Part shown: positions 1 to 13,606 of the stretch, in pieces
How positions within the stretch are numbered: the first letter of the stretch is position 1
Layout: each line of letters starts with the position of its first letter
Source of the DNA: Acanthacorydalis orientalis
Taxonomy: Eukaryota > Arthropoda > Insecta > Megaloptera > Corydalidae
Direction: 5' to 3'
DNA: 64,000 nucleotides
Assembly (NCBI GenBank): GCA_034766995.1
Contig: CM068315.1
Span: forward strand, 52,056,662-52,120,661
Program-made: the position numbers and the translations under genes
The notes under the pieces: model-generated
Told to the model about the DNA's origin: nothing
Database searches by the model: none
The model's input: the letters and a program-made list of their open reading frames with translations, nothing else

Positions 1-209
1 GCTTTTATACGGAACATGTAAACGCTCTTAATCCATTTTTCTCTTTTTTATTTCCAGGTTGTTTTCATTCGGTGTAAATATTTCAAACGTTGTAAAAAAA
101 GAAACATGTGTACATTGAAAGTAATTTTTCATGATTTATCACAGGTTTTTTGGTATATTATTTGAACGCCAAATGAAATTACAATATTTTTTTTCATTTG
201 TTGTTTGTG

Positions 210-236
210 ATATATATATATATATATTTATATATA

Positions 237-271
<35 letters not shown>
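210..271. repeat. (TA)n microsatellite, interrupted
   Basis: Two TA runs are separated by a short TTTATATATATGTACA interruption. The interruption suggests an older array that has taken point changes. Confidence 0.95.
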
Positions 272-273
<2 letters not shown>

Positions 274-783
274 CTTTTATTTTCTTGATTTCCATTTTAA
301 AATTTGATTTGAAAATAAAAAAACTAGTGATATTTTTTTGCTAGCACTACATAAATATAATGAAATAATATGGTTAACATTAATAAAGAAATCAATTTAT
401 TCATCTTATAATACATTATAATTAAAAATGTTAATATAGTTATAAACAAAAAAAAATAACGCTCAAAGTAATTATACAAAACATAATTAATTTTACTGTG
501 TAAAATAATACCCATTGTTTCAGAAAGTCTTGTAATAAGAGAAATTCTTTACTCAAACAATACAATGCAACAGTATTTATCAACATATAATATACTGCAT
601 ATAACATAACCGACTGCGGATTCTGATAAATAATATTTATAATTCATGAAGAGCTAATTTAAATATGAAATGAATGCATCTATCTAAAATTTAACTATAC
701 TGAACATCAACACTAAATTTTAAAATATTTTTTTCATTTATATTTGATATTAAAAATGAAATAATTTAATAAATCTCTCTTGT

Positions 784-819
784 TCTCTCTCTCTCTCTCT
801 ATATATATATATTTATATA
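784..819. repeat. (TC)n-(TA)n compound microsatellite
   Basis: A TC run changes directly into a TA run. The same TC-to-TA arrangement recurs at 15858-15897 and 21466-21507. Confidence 0.9.
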
Positions 820-2139
820 ATGCGATACATGAAAAAGACATGCATTCATTTTATCAATCCTCTAAATAAAACGATGAATTATGCATGAATATCATATAAT
901 TTGACAATGACAAATGATTAATTAATGGGCAATTTTTTAAAACACATGTGCATTTCGAAACTAGATTGTTTCATTAACTTGTAAATATTATATTTCAAAG
1001 TGTTTTTTTTCTTTTTAGTTTTATTATACGAATTATTACTAATTATATGAATATTTAGTTATATGAATTATTACTTTTTTCTTCATGAAAGGTTTAATAT
1101 TGATCAAATTATTTTTATAATAAATAAATGATAATTCATTTTCAACTAATTATAAGAAATGTTTAAAAAATATTTTTTATTTATTATAAAAAAAGTATAA
1201 GTTAAAGAAATGTAAGTGAATATCAATTTTAGTGAGAAATTGAAATATTCTAAAATTAATGGTATTGAAATTATTATATATAAGAAAATAAATGCATATT
1301 ATATTTTTAAATGTATAAATATTTTACTCTTGGGATTATTCTTGAAAGAGAATAAACATTTTTAATATTTTATATACGATACATCCTTGAATTATTATTT
1401 ACCCTTTTGTGGTGATCGGGGCACGTCAAATTGATTAGTTTAATTTGATATACATTGTAATATCTTTTAAAAATATCAACAAGATGCTTTGATAATTAAA
1501 GATTCATAAAATTTATTTTGTTGTAAGAAATAAATCCAAAATGATTATATAAAGTCATAGAATTTGCAAAATATGATCGGTAGTTTGTGACAGTCATCTC
1601 ATATCAACGAAATAGATTAGTATGGTTCAATATGTTCCATTGATTATATTATATAAAATATGAAATCTATGTTACTGAAACAAATCAGTTCAAATACTTG
1701 TAATTACTACCACTAATTTCATCAATTCAGCCATAACGTGGAAAAAATAAATTTATATCCTTTAACATTTAGAATCAGTGAATAACTTCATGGAATCACA
1801 TTTACTTTTAAAATTCTTGACTTATGAGTTTATATAAAAAAGTATATTGAAACTCTAAATAATTATAATATTTTTATATATTACACAAAAAAAAAACAAG
1901 AGTAAAAATAATTAATACTTTATTTAAAAATTGTGAATATCTTTAGTGTTATTAATAAATCTATATAATATCGTAAATTATTACAACATGAATTAATTTG
2001 TTTAATTTCCTATGTCGAGAGTAGATAGTTTGCAAATATATTTAATGAATACTAAATTAATAATTATTATTAAACACTACTAACAATATTAATTCGAGCT
2101 GTAATGCAAATGCTGTATACACATATAAAATTATATGTG

Positions 2140-2840
2140 TTGGTACGGTTGTGTCTTATCGAATAAAAAACACGCAGTGGACCACGTAGTTTATTTTTGA
2201 AAATAACACGATTATTAATAACGCACGCCTAATTGTTCAAAGAGCAAGTACAGCACAATGGTGATACGGTAGAATTAATAGACTTGCATACAACACGATA
2301 TTTTGTTACATTAAACCTTCATCAAATTAACTTACAAATATGTCATTAACAGACGATCAAAGTGACCAGTGAAAACAAAACACGGCCGACGGGTGGCTAG
2401 CGTGACGTCAATAACATAGTAGAGTAGCGAGGTCCCTTCGGGACTGTTTTCGGGATAATATGTCTCTTCGAGGAGCGCATTCCACGTTGATGGCCAAATG
2501 GACCATTACCCGCAAGCACTTTGCGACAAGTTTATGTCGGCGCCGTTGTAATTACGAACCTTACGACCATCTATAAAATCTAAAGTTGATTTAACGTTTG
2601 CACTAGGTATACAAGAACAAGGGGTGTTCACAGTTAACGTACACGATGGCAGATAGATTTCCTTTAATGAGGTACAAAGGAGCCATTGAGCGGCGTTATC
2701 TGTCGATATTAAGATAGAATTTAATATATTTTCAACGGTGATATATACATTTAAGTACAGAAGACACACACATACACACACATGATGTTTAGCAATAATA
2801 CAATTAAATGTACATAAAATGTGCACATTAAACGCCATTA
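2140..2840 (-). other. GC-richer island, possible decayed LTR-retroelement 3' end
   Basis: This stretch stands out from the AT-rich background by its CpG-containing blocks, especially 2390-2540. Read on the minus strand it has an AATAAA followed within about 50 nt by an end of the form ...CCGTACCAACA. This resembles the poly(A)-signal and CA end of an LTR, and the plus strand correspondingly opens TGTTGGTACGG near 2138. Upstream on the minus strand an ORF ends at 2506 with a TAA. The LTR reading is inference: no second LTR, primer-binding site, polypurine tract or pol motif was found. It could equally be a decayed host exon or an unrelated repeat. Confidence 0.25.
2506..2838 (-). CDS. Unrecognised 110-codon ORF, Cys-containing C-terminal part
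   Basis: I do not recognise this protein. The N-terminal third reads through a CA/TG microsatellite (HVCVCVC) and is unlikely to be functional. The C-terminal 60 or so residues have a balanced composition (LPSCTLTVNTPCSCIP, then a D/R/N-rich tail ending SQSACG), unlike the Ile/Tyr/Lys shadows elsewhere. The stop overlaps the GC-richer island. The last codons contain GGGTAATG, so an alternative reading is an exon running into a weak 5' splice site. It may be the tail of a retroelement ORF ahead of the LTR-like block, or a chance ORF. Confidence 0.2.
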   Translation of the reverse strand: MAFNVHILCTFNCIIAKHHVCVCVCLLYLNVYITVENILNSILISTDNAAQWLLCTSLKEIYLPSCTLTVNTPCSCIPSANVKSTLDFIDGRKVRNYNGADINLSQSACG

Positions 2841-3816
2841 ACTAAAATTTCACATTTCAAGACTATATTAGATTCATGCAATCATTTAAATTTTCCTAAA
2901 AAAATTGACATGTTTATAATCGACCTTATATATAAATATATAATTCATAAATAAAACTTTTTAAGAAATGAAAAACTCGAACAGAAATACATGACATCAA
3001 ATGGTAAAATGACATTTGAACAATTTTTTTACTTGTTTTTCATTATCTTTAAATTTTTCCTCGACGAGAAATATTTTTTAAATGAAGTATTTTACATTTT
3101 GTAGCTATCATGTAAAAGAATAAATAACAATCTTATTATCTGTAATAATATTATGTCTAAATTGAAAAAGGTAATTTATAAAAAGATGTATATTCAGTGA
3201 CTAAAGCAAGTCAAAAATAAACTGTAAAATTATTTTAAAAAATATAATTCCATTAATTAAAATTTCATTTATTTTTTTTCCTTCAAGTTTTATATTATAT
3301 TTTATGATTTACATTCCCAAAAAAAAATAAATATTCCCAAAATCTCAATTTGTTATTAAAAGAAAAGTATATAATATATTTCTAAAGTATTAAAATAAAA
3401 AAAATGTTTAAAAATAATAAATGATTAATTAAATTACAGATATGTACTGTACATTTGGAAGAAAGAAAAAGAAAAAATAATCCTTTTTACGGAGAAAGCT
3501 TTTTCTTTTATTTGATTTAGTACTTCACATTAACGTTTCAGTGGTCATTAAATACTAATACCATTTAATGGGATCAAATTAACGACATAAAATACATCAA
3601 ACTATAATTTGTTAAAATGTTCGCAATAGTAAATAATTAAATACTGAATATTTTGTAATTAATCTGTACATTTTTAACTTATTATTTTCTATAGTAAAAA
3701 CATTAATAACGATTTTCATATTTTTTTAAACAAATGTATACTGATTTACTACTGTGTATGAATTATTTTTAACAGAAATATTAAGACTGTATTAATATGT
3801 ACAAAACAATTTATAA

Positions 3817-3852
3817 GTAGAATTATAATCAATAACCAAATTATAATTCTAC
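3817..3852. repeat. Perfect inverted repeat, 13-bp arms
   Basis: GTAGAATTATAAT is followed after a 10-nt loop by its exact reverse complement ATTATAATTCTAC. There is no T-run or gene next to it, so no function is assigned. Confidence 0.8.
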
Positions 3853-5073
3853 GAAATATCAGCACTTCAAATGGAATAATATTCATTGTGGGATTTTAGA
3901 GATAATTAACTAATTCTAAATATTGTATTATCTGTTATTACCTAAATATATTATTTCTTGTTGTGAATATAATATTATGCTATCAATATTCCGTGCTTAC
4001 CGAGCTACCAATTAATTATTCCTAAAATTCTTCCCAAATCTCATGTAGAATATTGCATTTAAATGTATAAATTCTACAGGATTAATAAATTGATCTAACA
4101 ATTGTATTATACACATTATATTGTTTAATTTGATATCGAATGTATCATAATGAGATTCAAGTTAATCCTCGTTCTTTTCCTTATAGGAGATAATATTACC
4201 ATTGCTATTTTCATTATCATAGTTATTTTTCTTTTCTATTCTTTTACATGTTTATTATTTAAAACTATGTGTGATTAAAATTTTTATAACATTGTATATA
4301 AATTACCATATACTTCATTTTAGTTAGTTAATTAACAAAAAACTTGTTTAATCTTTTAATTGTATGAAAAATATTTAAATTTAAAAAAGTAACACTAGTA
4401 TATAATTTAGATAAATAAATTTTCAACACATAAATTAATATATAAATATTTTCTATTCTATTAACATTTTTAAAAGAAATTCTCTATACGAAATTTGACT
4501 AGTTAAAGTCGAATTACTTTAACTGTAGGTTGTGATTTTCTTTGGATTTTAACAATTATAAATCATCTTTCTTTTACAGTAAAAATTAAGTGTTCAAATT
4601 ATATAATATGATATAAGCTTTCGCGTTAACAACTAAATTATATTCGTAAGAGAAATTTTTGAAATTAAAATAACATTATACAAAACTAAAATAACAGATG
4701 ATACAATCGCTATTGTCAAGGAGGGTAGATTGATACCTTTTCCAATACTGCTTTAAATTCAAATTATCAATAATTGATATTATTGATTTTGAGGTTAATT
4801 CCATTAATTAATTAAATGAGATTAATGTGCAAAATAGATACAAATAATTAAGTGATAAAGATATGAACATGTTTATTCGGTTATGACAGTTTAGAGTTGT
4901 TATTATAAAAAGCAAATATTGATTAAAAGTTCATTTATAACGAAGAATGAGAGTGTTTATCTTAACTACAAAAAATTAGTTAAATTTCAAGAATTATCCA
5001 GGAACAAATACAGGATTTTTAATTTTGTATATCTAGTTTATTATCAATCAAATAAAAATAATAAACATTCATT

Positions 5074-5077
<4 letters not shown>

Positions 5078-5113
<36 letters not shown>
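5078..5113. repeat. (TA)n microsatellite
   Basis: Pure TA run of about 36 bp. Confidence 0.95.
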
Positions 5114-5114
<1 letters not shown>

Positions 5115-5690
5115 CAACTGTAATGTTAATAATAATCTAATTGGTGGACGAAAGACTAGAGTACCATCAAAAATAGAATACAATTTTTGAGGTTTATAAT
5201 ATTAAAAAGATTAAGAACCATAAATATAAGGAATCAAACTCAAGCAAATGTCAATTAAATATTATTTCTATATAACAGATACATATGTACAAAGAGGAAA
5301 TTAAAAATTAAAATCATAAAATAAAAATCTATAATACTGAACGAATACTAAAAATGTTAAACGATTCAAGAGTTCAGTTTTCAGATAGAATAAAAATATA
5401 AAAAAAAATCCGGAACAATTTTTCAAAACTTTTTGCTTTGTGCACAGATACGACGATGTGTGATATATATATATATATATATAAATTTTAGTTTTAACAT
5501 AAATTTATCTTGTTTTCTTTGAGCTCTTTAAATAAATACTGTTGAAAATATTCCTGCTATAATACAAAAAAAATTTCCAACCTTTCTCGCATCCATGCAC
5601 TTTAAAGCAATAATGTTAAGAATGTGGTAACAATAAATAAAAAGAACGTTCTTTTTCTTTTTGTACCACCTACTAAGAATAAATATTATA

Positions 5691-5702
5691 AACACACACA
5701 CA

Positions 5703-5733
<31 letters not shown>

Positions 5734-5816
5734 CAAATAGTATTTATCCATAAAAAACAAAAAGGTTGCAAAAAATAATCTACTGCCATGTTTAATAGAC
5801 ATACTAACACACACAC

Positions 5817-5856
<40 letters not shown>
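5691..5856. repeat. Paired (CA)n-(TA)n microsatellites
   Basis: Two CA-then-TA compound arrays (about 5691-5733 and 5809-5856) flank a 75-bp unique spacer. Each has CA on the left and TA on the right, so the spacer may have been inserted into, or bracketed by duplication of, one array. Confidence 0.9.
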
Positions 5857-5859
<3 letters not shown>

Positions 5860-5927
5860 AATTATGTAGGACATAATGAGTTTTAAAATATGTTTATTGT
5901 TTCATTTGGTTACATGTACAGATTTAT

Positions 5928-5972
5928 AACTGAGAAGAGGGCAAGCGCAACGAGCACGGGGCTAAGCTCCTT
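5928..5972. repeat. Short GC-rich block beside a TA array
   Basis: About 45 bp rich in G and C (GAGGGCAAGCGCAACGAGC...CGGGGCTAAGC) lies directly left of a (TA)10 run. Its composition is far from the background. It may be the remnant of a dispersed repeat; no second copy was seen in this window. Confidence 0.4.
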
Positions 5973-6909
5973 AGTATATATATATATATATATATTGAAA
6001 TCAAAATATGCCAAAAATATTATTAATAAGATAAAACAAGAAACAAAAATAAAATTAATATTTTAATATCCAGAAACATTTTAAAATAGAAAGTTAAGTT
6101 TAAATTCATATATAATAAAACTGAAAATAATAACTTATTTTTGAAACCAAATATTTAATAGCTTGATTTTTACCGCCGTGTTTGTATACAAAAATAAGAT
6201 TGTAAGTTTTTACTACTTAAATGTATACGACTATAATAAAAATAAATGTGTTATAAAATATATTTAAATTATTTCACCAGATTTATATAACTATTAGAGA
6301 TTATTTTGTTATTTATAAATATTTGCATACATGAGACAAGTACTAAAAAAAAATAACAAAAAAATAATCTAAAAGATATAAATTAACATTATCATTTAAA
6401 CAAAGATTTGATTAAACGATTAAAAAAATTACTACATCAATTTAAGAAATGAATGCATGTTTAAAGTAGAAATATATTTGAAAAAATAAACGTGATATAA
6501 ATTCAGCTTTGTGAAAATGAAACGACGGAAAAAATGACAAAACTTTGTCTAAAACATCTGTCGGTCATGCTTAAAATGCAAACTTAATTATTGTTTTAAA
6601 GTTCTTGTAAAGATTTTACATAAAAACTTTGTGAAGGATTGTTATCTCATTAGGATTTCAAAAACATATAAAACGATTCCGGGAAAAATTGTGTACATAC
6701 GACCGTAGTCTTGATTAAAACTTTACAAAAATGTAACATAAAATTACTTAAACCATTTACATATACTGCAGTTTACAATAAGCAATCATGATTGTAAAAC
6801 ATTGTCACTGATTGGAAGTGAAATTTATACAAGTATGTTTGTTGAGTATCTAAAGGCATTTAAAACGAAAAAGATTTATTCATAGAAAAATAAAATAAGT
6901 AAATGGAAA

Positions 6910-6913
<4 letters not shown>

Positions 6914-6946
<33 letters not shown>
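6914..6946. repeat. (TA)n microsatellite
   Basis: Pure TA run of about 33 bp. Confidence 0.95.
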
Positions 6947-6949
<3 letters not shown>

Positions 6950-8481
6950 TATTTAAAATATATTTATGAAATTAAATTAATAGTTACACCCGATATGCCA
7001 ATCAGTAATTTTTATATAAATAATTTAAGAATACTTGGAAGTAAATATAATTTTATTATTATTTGCTGAATTTTTATAATGTTTTGTAAAGTAAAATATA
7101 TTTCATTTTCAAATAAGTCAAATTAGATACTTTTACACATTGTTCCAAAGGTCAATTAAAAAAATAAAATCATTATACAATTCAAAAATAATGAAAACAT
7201 ATACCGTCCGTATTTTTTATATATTAATTATTTTAAATAAAATTTTATAAATGAAAAATGAATCCGGACGACAAGTACCGTGTCAAATCGTGACAAGAAA
7301 ACAAACAGTGTAAATAAAACACGAATTAACTCGAGCGTTATTAATTTATACGAGAGAAGGTCTTTTCTCGTTTACTCATTTTAAAATATAATTTGTTTCC
7401 AAACTTCTACAGTACACAATTCTTTTCGTTCACCGTTCATTCGTTTCAGTACTGTTTTTCCGTTTTTACACTGGACATTTCTTTACATTCATTTTGTCAC
7501 CTCTACTCTATTTATCTGATTGTTTGTGAAAGTAATGAATGTTTAAAATGTTGATTTTATCAGATATTATTTATGTTCTAAAGGTTTTATTTTAATATGA
7601 TTTATATTTTGTATGTGTTCGGATTTTTAATATGAAAAGGGTAGAAGATACTATATATAAATATATATTTCATTGTATCAGTTCACCAACGAACTTTAAA
7701 ACTGACCAGTTCTTCGAGATTACATTTTCATGAATTTAAATAAATTTATTAAGAGTGCACAGAGTTTATTCCATATTTCACATAATTCAAGTACCTGTTA
7801 TAAAAAGACATTTTATTAATTTGATTATATTTACTATTTCTCAAATTTCTTAATTTAGTATCAGATTTTATCATTTTTTTTCTTTTTATTAATAAATAAT
7901 AAACGCATGCACAGATGATTATAACTACTCTATTAACAATTTTTTACAATTCGATTTTAATATATCTGTTTGAACATTGTTGTTAATAGATTTAAAGTCA
8001 AATTAATCATGTCGTATCTAACGCAATGGCATTATTAAATTATTTCTTTAAAAAATTAATTTCCAATTAAAGAAACATTTACATAATTTATATTTTATTT
8101 GATTATAGTGATTATAGTAATATATTTGTAACAATCTTAATTACACAAAAAATATAAAATACAAACTTATATTTGATATCATCATTATCACGAGAAAATT
8201 ACATTTTTTTTTCAAAGCACAGGCATATATTTAAATGACAAAGTAAATTAAAATTAATAAAAGGTTCGATAAAATGTTTATTATGAAAAGTGGTCGTTTA
8301 GCATACTTGTATTGGGAATTACTATCTATGAAGATAATTATTCCGATATCTTTCTATGAAATTATTAAATACCTGTCTTTATTTTAAAATAGTACTTTTA
8401 TAAATGGAGTATAAAAAAACGAATGTACTAAATAACATTTACTAAAATTATATCCATTTATTTATTTTTATAATTCGTACA

Positions 8482-8697
8482 GTGGAAGTAATAACTCACA
8501 AAAAACGGTGTATTGAACTCTTAATTAAAAAAAAAATGTTCTTCGTAGTACTGTTGAAATGTCAGAGACAGAATTTTTTAGCAAAATGTTTAGTTAAGGA
8601 ACAAAAACAACGGTTTTTCAATTTCTTAACCAGTGAGCTGTTGAGTAATTTTGCAACGATGAAAATAACGCAAATACTGTCGACGAAGGGTATTTAA
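8482..8697 (+). CDS. Unrecognised small ORF, probably spurious
   Basis: A 71-codon open frame whose first codon is GTG and whose first ATG lies well inside. Its composition is Lys/Phe/Leu rich, and no motif, signal peptide or family resemblance is visible. It is kept only because it is less repetitive than most ORFs nearby. Confidence 0.07.
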   Translation: MEVITHKKRCIELLIKKKMFFVVLLKCQRQNFLAKCLVKEQKQRFFNFLTSELLSNFATMKITQILSTKGI

Positions 8698-8717
8698 TAT
8701 GACAACGCACAGGTTTT

Positions 8718-8779
8718 TTTATATTCACATTCACATACATAGCAGGATATGTACAAGTATGTATATGTGTGAATGAATT
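8718..8779. repeat. Imperfect hairpin, about 20-nt arms
   Basis: ATTCACATTCACATACATA pairs imperfectly with TATGTATATGTGTGAATGAA across a loop of about 20 nt. A stem of this size could be a small-RNA hairpin, but CA/TG-rich sequence forms such stems easily. Confidence 0.3.
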
Positions 8780-9119
8780 TTTAACATTCTTGAAAATTTG
8801 TCAGCAGCTATATTATGAGCATATGGTTATACGTTCCAAACAAAAACAAGGTACGAGTGCTTGTTTAAGTAATTTGCATAATTAGTGTGCTACTCTGTAG
8901 GCACACACATGAGCACTCAGCATTTTGTTCTTATAATAATAATGATGATGAGTAAGGGATGTTTGTATAACTACATACTAACATATTTAATGTATTTCCT
9001 ACTGACACGGATAGTCAGCATAAATGTTATTGTATAATAATTAAGTGTTACAAATTAATATAAAGGCGATTAAATTAGTTACTTATATCTTGTTTCATAT
9101 ATATAAATACACATAGGTA

Positions 9120-9275
9120 CAAAAAACATATTATCGAGTTGTTTGCTCAAAATCACAAAACAAGAAATACTACAACCTCATTCGTAGGTTCAGGTCGATC
9201 AAAGTTTAGATTTAAATCCCTGACCTTCTTAATAGAAAGTGGCTTCATAAACCTGCTGCGCCACATACCTCAATC
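9120..9275 (-). mobile_element. tRNA-headed SINE fragment
   Basis: On the minus strand the sequence TGGCGCAGCAGG (plus 9252-9263) matches the pol III A-box consensus TRGCNNAGYNGG exactly. About 40 nt downstream, GGGATTTAAATCT (plus 9208-9220) resembles a decayed B box. The order and spacing are those of a tRNA promoter, but no acceptor stem is formed, so a tRNA-derived SINE rather than a tRNA gene is the likely reading. The body runs toward lower coordinates; the 3' limit is unclear. The head TATGTRGCGCAG is shared with the 22.3-kb copy. Confidence 0.5.
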
Positions 9276-10724
9276 CATAGTTTTTTTTACTCGTCGAATC
9301 TATTTATAAATAGATTTTATGTTCTAATCACCTTTTTTATACGAACCGTACTTGAAACGCAAACCTTGCCCGATATAGCAAAGTTCTAATCAAACGTTTG
9401 GTTTTATTTTAATAATTCGATTATTGATTAATTCATCTGCTTTAATTGAAATTTCAAACAAGCGTTGTGAAGTAATTATGTTTTCGAATGATTTTATTCA
9501 TTCTAGTGTAGCAACATTTATATAAGATTTTACAGTTTATATTAAAATTAATTTACAACTCGTTACAAATAAATGAAATAATTAGTGCAGTAAAATTGTT
9601 TGAGAATACACACAACTTAAAAATGAGACGTTCAGAATTATTATTTTTAAAAAATTCAAGTAATCCACTATTATTATATAATAATATACTGTGTATTATT
9701 TGATTCATATTATATTTAAAATATAAATTAGTTTTAACTGTTTGATATTTTCAAGATTCTGTTTAAATCAATGTGTTTAATTCATTTTTATCATTTTTTT
9801 TACAAAAATAGTGATTTTATTTTGATAATGATAATTCTTGTAATTGCATTAAAATAATATTTATAATTTCTAAGAATAATAATGGTAATTTATATAGTGT
9901 TTTTTCGGTCTGATCCTGATTGATTATTCTTGAAGTATTCTGCTAGGGCATGTTTTGATTATTGATATTTTTAGCTTCCAGAAGATGGATTAAGAATACA
10001 AAAAAATACTTGAAGATGACCCAAGAGCCTAAACTGTTTGAAGTAAAATACTTCAAGAGTGAGACAAGAAAATCTTAATTGTGCTGTTTTCCACAGTATC
10101 TACTGTTCATCTATAGAATTCCTGAATAATGGTGATTCATTTCGAGATCAGGTCGTTGACAATACATTAATGGGATCACAGATATAAAAACAAACTAGGA
10201 AAACAGTAATTTAAATTTCATTTTAAACAATAACAACACGTGCAATTAAGAAATCAATCTATGTTCAATAGGGTTACTTGACAATATTATGGAAATGTAA
10301 ATTCAATAACCTTATAAAACAATTATAATACTTTCTTCTAATAAATACTGGCATATTATAAACTGAAGATAAAACATCCAATATGCTAAACATGCTGTTA
10401 GTTATTCTAAAAATTAATATTTATAATAAAATACAATTGTCTGTAATACACTGACTATGACAAAAACAGTAAAGACAATTGTATTCTTTGTAAACCTGTC
10501 AATTTATTTTATAAGAGGTAATTGTGTTGAAACAACTATGAAATTAAATGTGTTCTGAATATATTTTATTGTAAAAGGCACATAATTTATTTTCTTAAAT
10601 GAGTAGAGGTTGGTCTTCTTTTGTTATGGACATGAATATAAATGAATTATTAATAGCAAACAATTTCAGGTGTAATGAAATTCTAAGAAATCATTATACA
10701 CATGATGTAAATGTTTTCTAAAAA

Positions 10725-11021
10725 ATGAACTTTATATATATATATATACATTATTTAATTAGTTACACTATAATCGAATTTGTAAACCATGACGGTCAGT
10801 TCCATTGTAAAGAAATAACAGAACGCCAACACACTTATTTTTTAAGTAGATTGAAAACAGATGATGAATGTCATGAAAATTCGGAAATAATTAAGAAAAA
10901 GACATCTACGTTATGGAAGTGGCAACAAAATTCTCGTAACGTCCGTTACGTAAGCTCTGGCTGGCTGACGTTGCTAAATTTTAATTTGATTTTGATCTTA
11001 TCTGTAGATCGGTGTACATAA
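10725..11021 (+). CDS. Unrecognised 98-codon ORF, exon-like in its middle part
   Basis: An ATG-started frame whose first 20 residues read through a TA array and a hydrophobic stretch, and so look non-functional. Residues of about 20-80 have balanced composition with charged and His/Cys residues (for example HCKEITERQH and WKWQQNSRNVRY). The surrounding 10.77-11.23 kb is less A+T-rich than the background. No domain is recognised. It could be a decayed exon or a chance ORF; a homology search would settle this. Confidence 0.15.
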   Translation: MNFIYIYIHYLISYTIIEFVNHDGQFHCKEITERQHTYFLSRLKTDDECHENSEIIKKKTSTLWKWQQNSRNVRYVSSGWLTLLNFNLILILSVDRCT

Positions 11022-13540
11022 GCCGTGAAGAAGGTGTGACGAAGAGGACCTCATTTACTTCGCGTTCGCTCTTGGGCAAATTGTTATTACAAATATCACA
11101 CTTTCGCACGACTTTATCTCAACGTAGCGACGAAAGATGATGGTGGCGTGTAGCCAACATCTACTTTATTTATGAAATATATATAAGAAGATAAGATACG
11201 TATATACCATCGAACCAACCTCTGAATATTTCCTAAGTTCACAGTGAAAGATAAGAAATGTATGGAATGGTGTCTTGCGAGAATTTTTACGTTTACTAAA
11301 TTTTATTATGTTGTATATGTGTGTCGTTTTCTTTTCTGTATATGGTTTATCAGATATATTTTCGTTCGAATGTTTTTATTATAATTATTGGAAAAAAAAT
11401 ATATGTGTTGTTACAAAACCAATTTTATGACTATTTATGTTACAATTCTATAAACATATTATAATCAATAACTTGTTTACATTTCATTTGAAATTTATAT
11501 ATTTATTTATTACTCATGTGATATTCTACAAAATGACATTATAAAATATTATTTCAATAAAGTACAAAAATAATTAAAATTAAATATTTCGTATTTAATA
11601 TAAAGCAATATTTTTTTAAAACTAACTGTTTATTTAAATACATAATGAAACAGATATAACAATCAATATTTTTTTTCTAAAAAAAAAACTATAATATTCA
11701 GTTATGTAAAATGAAAAATCAAATTAACTAAAAATTTTGGATATATTTCATTGTTAACAGATATTGAATTTATTTGTGATAATTTATAATTGTTTTGCCT
11801 TAAAAATAAACATTTTAATAACATTTATTTTTATATATTCATCCTTTATCAAATCTAATAATACATTCTTGTCTGTATCTGGAAATGATAGCAATTTAAA
11901 ATAAATCAATTATCTAAGATTAGAACGTTAAAATGTATCAGATTTTAAAATAAGAATCAAACAATTATATACTCAATACTAAATAACAAAATAAACACAT
12001 TGTACTAATTCAAAATTTTGTTCTATGAAACGGGAGTTGGATATTCAACTTACATAAAAATAATAATAATAATAAAACTGAATATATCCCAAATTTTATT
12101 AGCATCAATAATTTTATAAACAAATATATAACAATAAAGATCTTGTTAGTACTGGTTCACTGCCATTAATAAGATAGAATAATAAATAATGAAAACAAAA
12201 CATAATTTCCGAGACTCCTACGTATAGAGCAATTTTCTGAATACGACAAGAGTAATAGCATTTTTAAATAGACATTACATTTTAGTGCCTATAAAGTCCA
12301 TACCATTACACACGCATTTTAATTCTATGGTTTTAAATTTTATCACAAGAGCCACAGAAGGCAGAATATATTGCAACAGGGGACTGAATAGAGTTTAACG
12401 AAATGACGTACATCTAAAGAAGAAGAAAAAAAACTATAAAGGAATGATATATAATATAGGGAAAGAGACGCATTGCAATTATATATCGTCGTTCTAGAAT
12501 ATGAAGATTTGATGAGTTAATCCTAACCGTACAACTATCAGAGATTTAATATGCAATGTAAAGAAAACGGCAACATATTATATCATACGCTCATGTTAGA
12601 ATATCAGTAAAACTTTCATAGTTATACACCGTGATATGTGTATAACATTGCATAACTTAGCAGCAGAATTTAATATATGTTTGTCTAATAGTTTGAATTA
12701 ATTTGTCTGTATAACAATTTATATGAAAAGTTGCCGAAACTACTGGACTATATTTTAATAAAGAAAATACATATCATTCAATTACAAACATATTACTAAA
12801 TTTATTTTTCATATTTTATTTATTAATGATCAAATCGATGTGAGACAATTAAATCCAAAACAACAATAGTACGATTATAATAATTTCCAATCTTGTGTTA
12901 GTTCTTTAAAAGAAATTATTTATTTAACACACAAAAAATTACCACCAAAATTTGTATCAACTTTAAGGCGAAAACGAAAGATACAGGATAGAATATTACT
13001 CACAAATTCATAGCGAAAATAAAACAAAACAATTCAATTGAAATGTAAAAAAATAATATTTTTTCATGACGACGTTGTGTGATTTTAACACAAAAATTTT
13101 GTTTATACATTTCCTACATATATGTTTAAATAATAAATGATAATAATGGAACATTTGAAACTATCACGGTTTCATAAACAAAGTTAAAATAAAATAACGA
13201 ATCGTTAATAAAACAACGTTTTATAATGACAACACATCCATTTATTCTAAGAAAAACGTGGATTTCAACTTCAGGAAACTTATACAACAAGAAGAACAGA
13301 GGATAATATTGTCACGTTCTGAAACAAAACATATAATTTAGAACTAAAAGACTTTATGGAAACCGTTTCGAAAGAGCAATAAATTCATTATTTCTAAATT
13401 GTTCTCATTTTTATCTCACCTGCTCTTTCTGTATTAAAATTGTCTATGTAGCGGAAACAACGAGATAAAAATATTTTTTAACATTCCAACGTTTAAAATA
13501 CACATTTTCAAGATTTTATATGAAAACAAATCTTATTGAT

Positions 13541-13606
13541 TATATATATATATATGTATGTATATGTATATGTTTGTGTACGTATGTATGTGTTTGTGTA
13601 TATATG
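13541..13606. repeat. TA/TG mixed simple repeat
   Basis: A TA run is followed by alternating TATG/TGTG/TACG units, a degraded dinucleotide array. Confidence 0.85.

Larger units (their letters stand above)
1..2139. other. AT-rich noncoding stretch
   Basis: I see no coding or RNA gene. The only structured elements are a TA array near 210-271 and a (TC)n-(TA)n array near 784-819. The 63-codon minus-strand ORF at 324-515 is low-complexity Ile/Tyr/Leu sequence of the kind expected by chance in A+T-rich DNA. Confidence 0.6.
2841..8460. other. AT-rich noncoding stretch with TA arrays
   Basis: No gene is recognised over about 5.6 kb. It holds TA or CA-TA arrays near 5078, 5462, 5691, 5809, 5975 and 6914, the perfect hairpin at 3817-3852 and a short GC-rich block at 5928-5972. 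ORFs at 4919-5140 and 5686-5874 are mostly translated microsatellite (IYIYIY). Confidence 0.6.
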
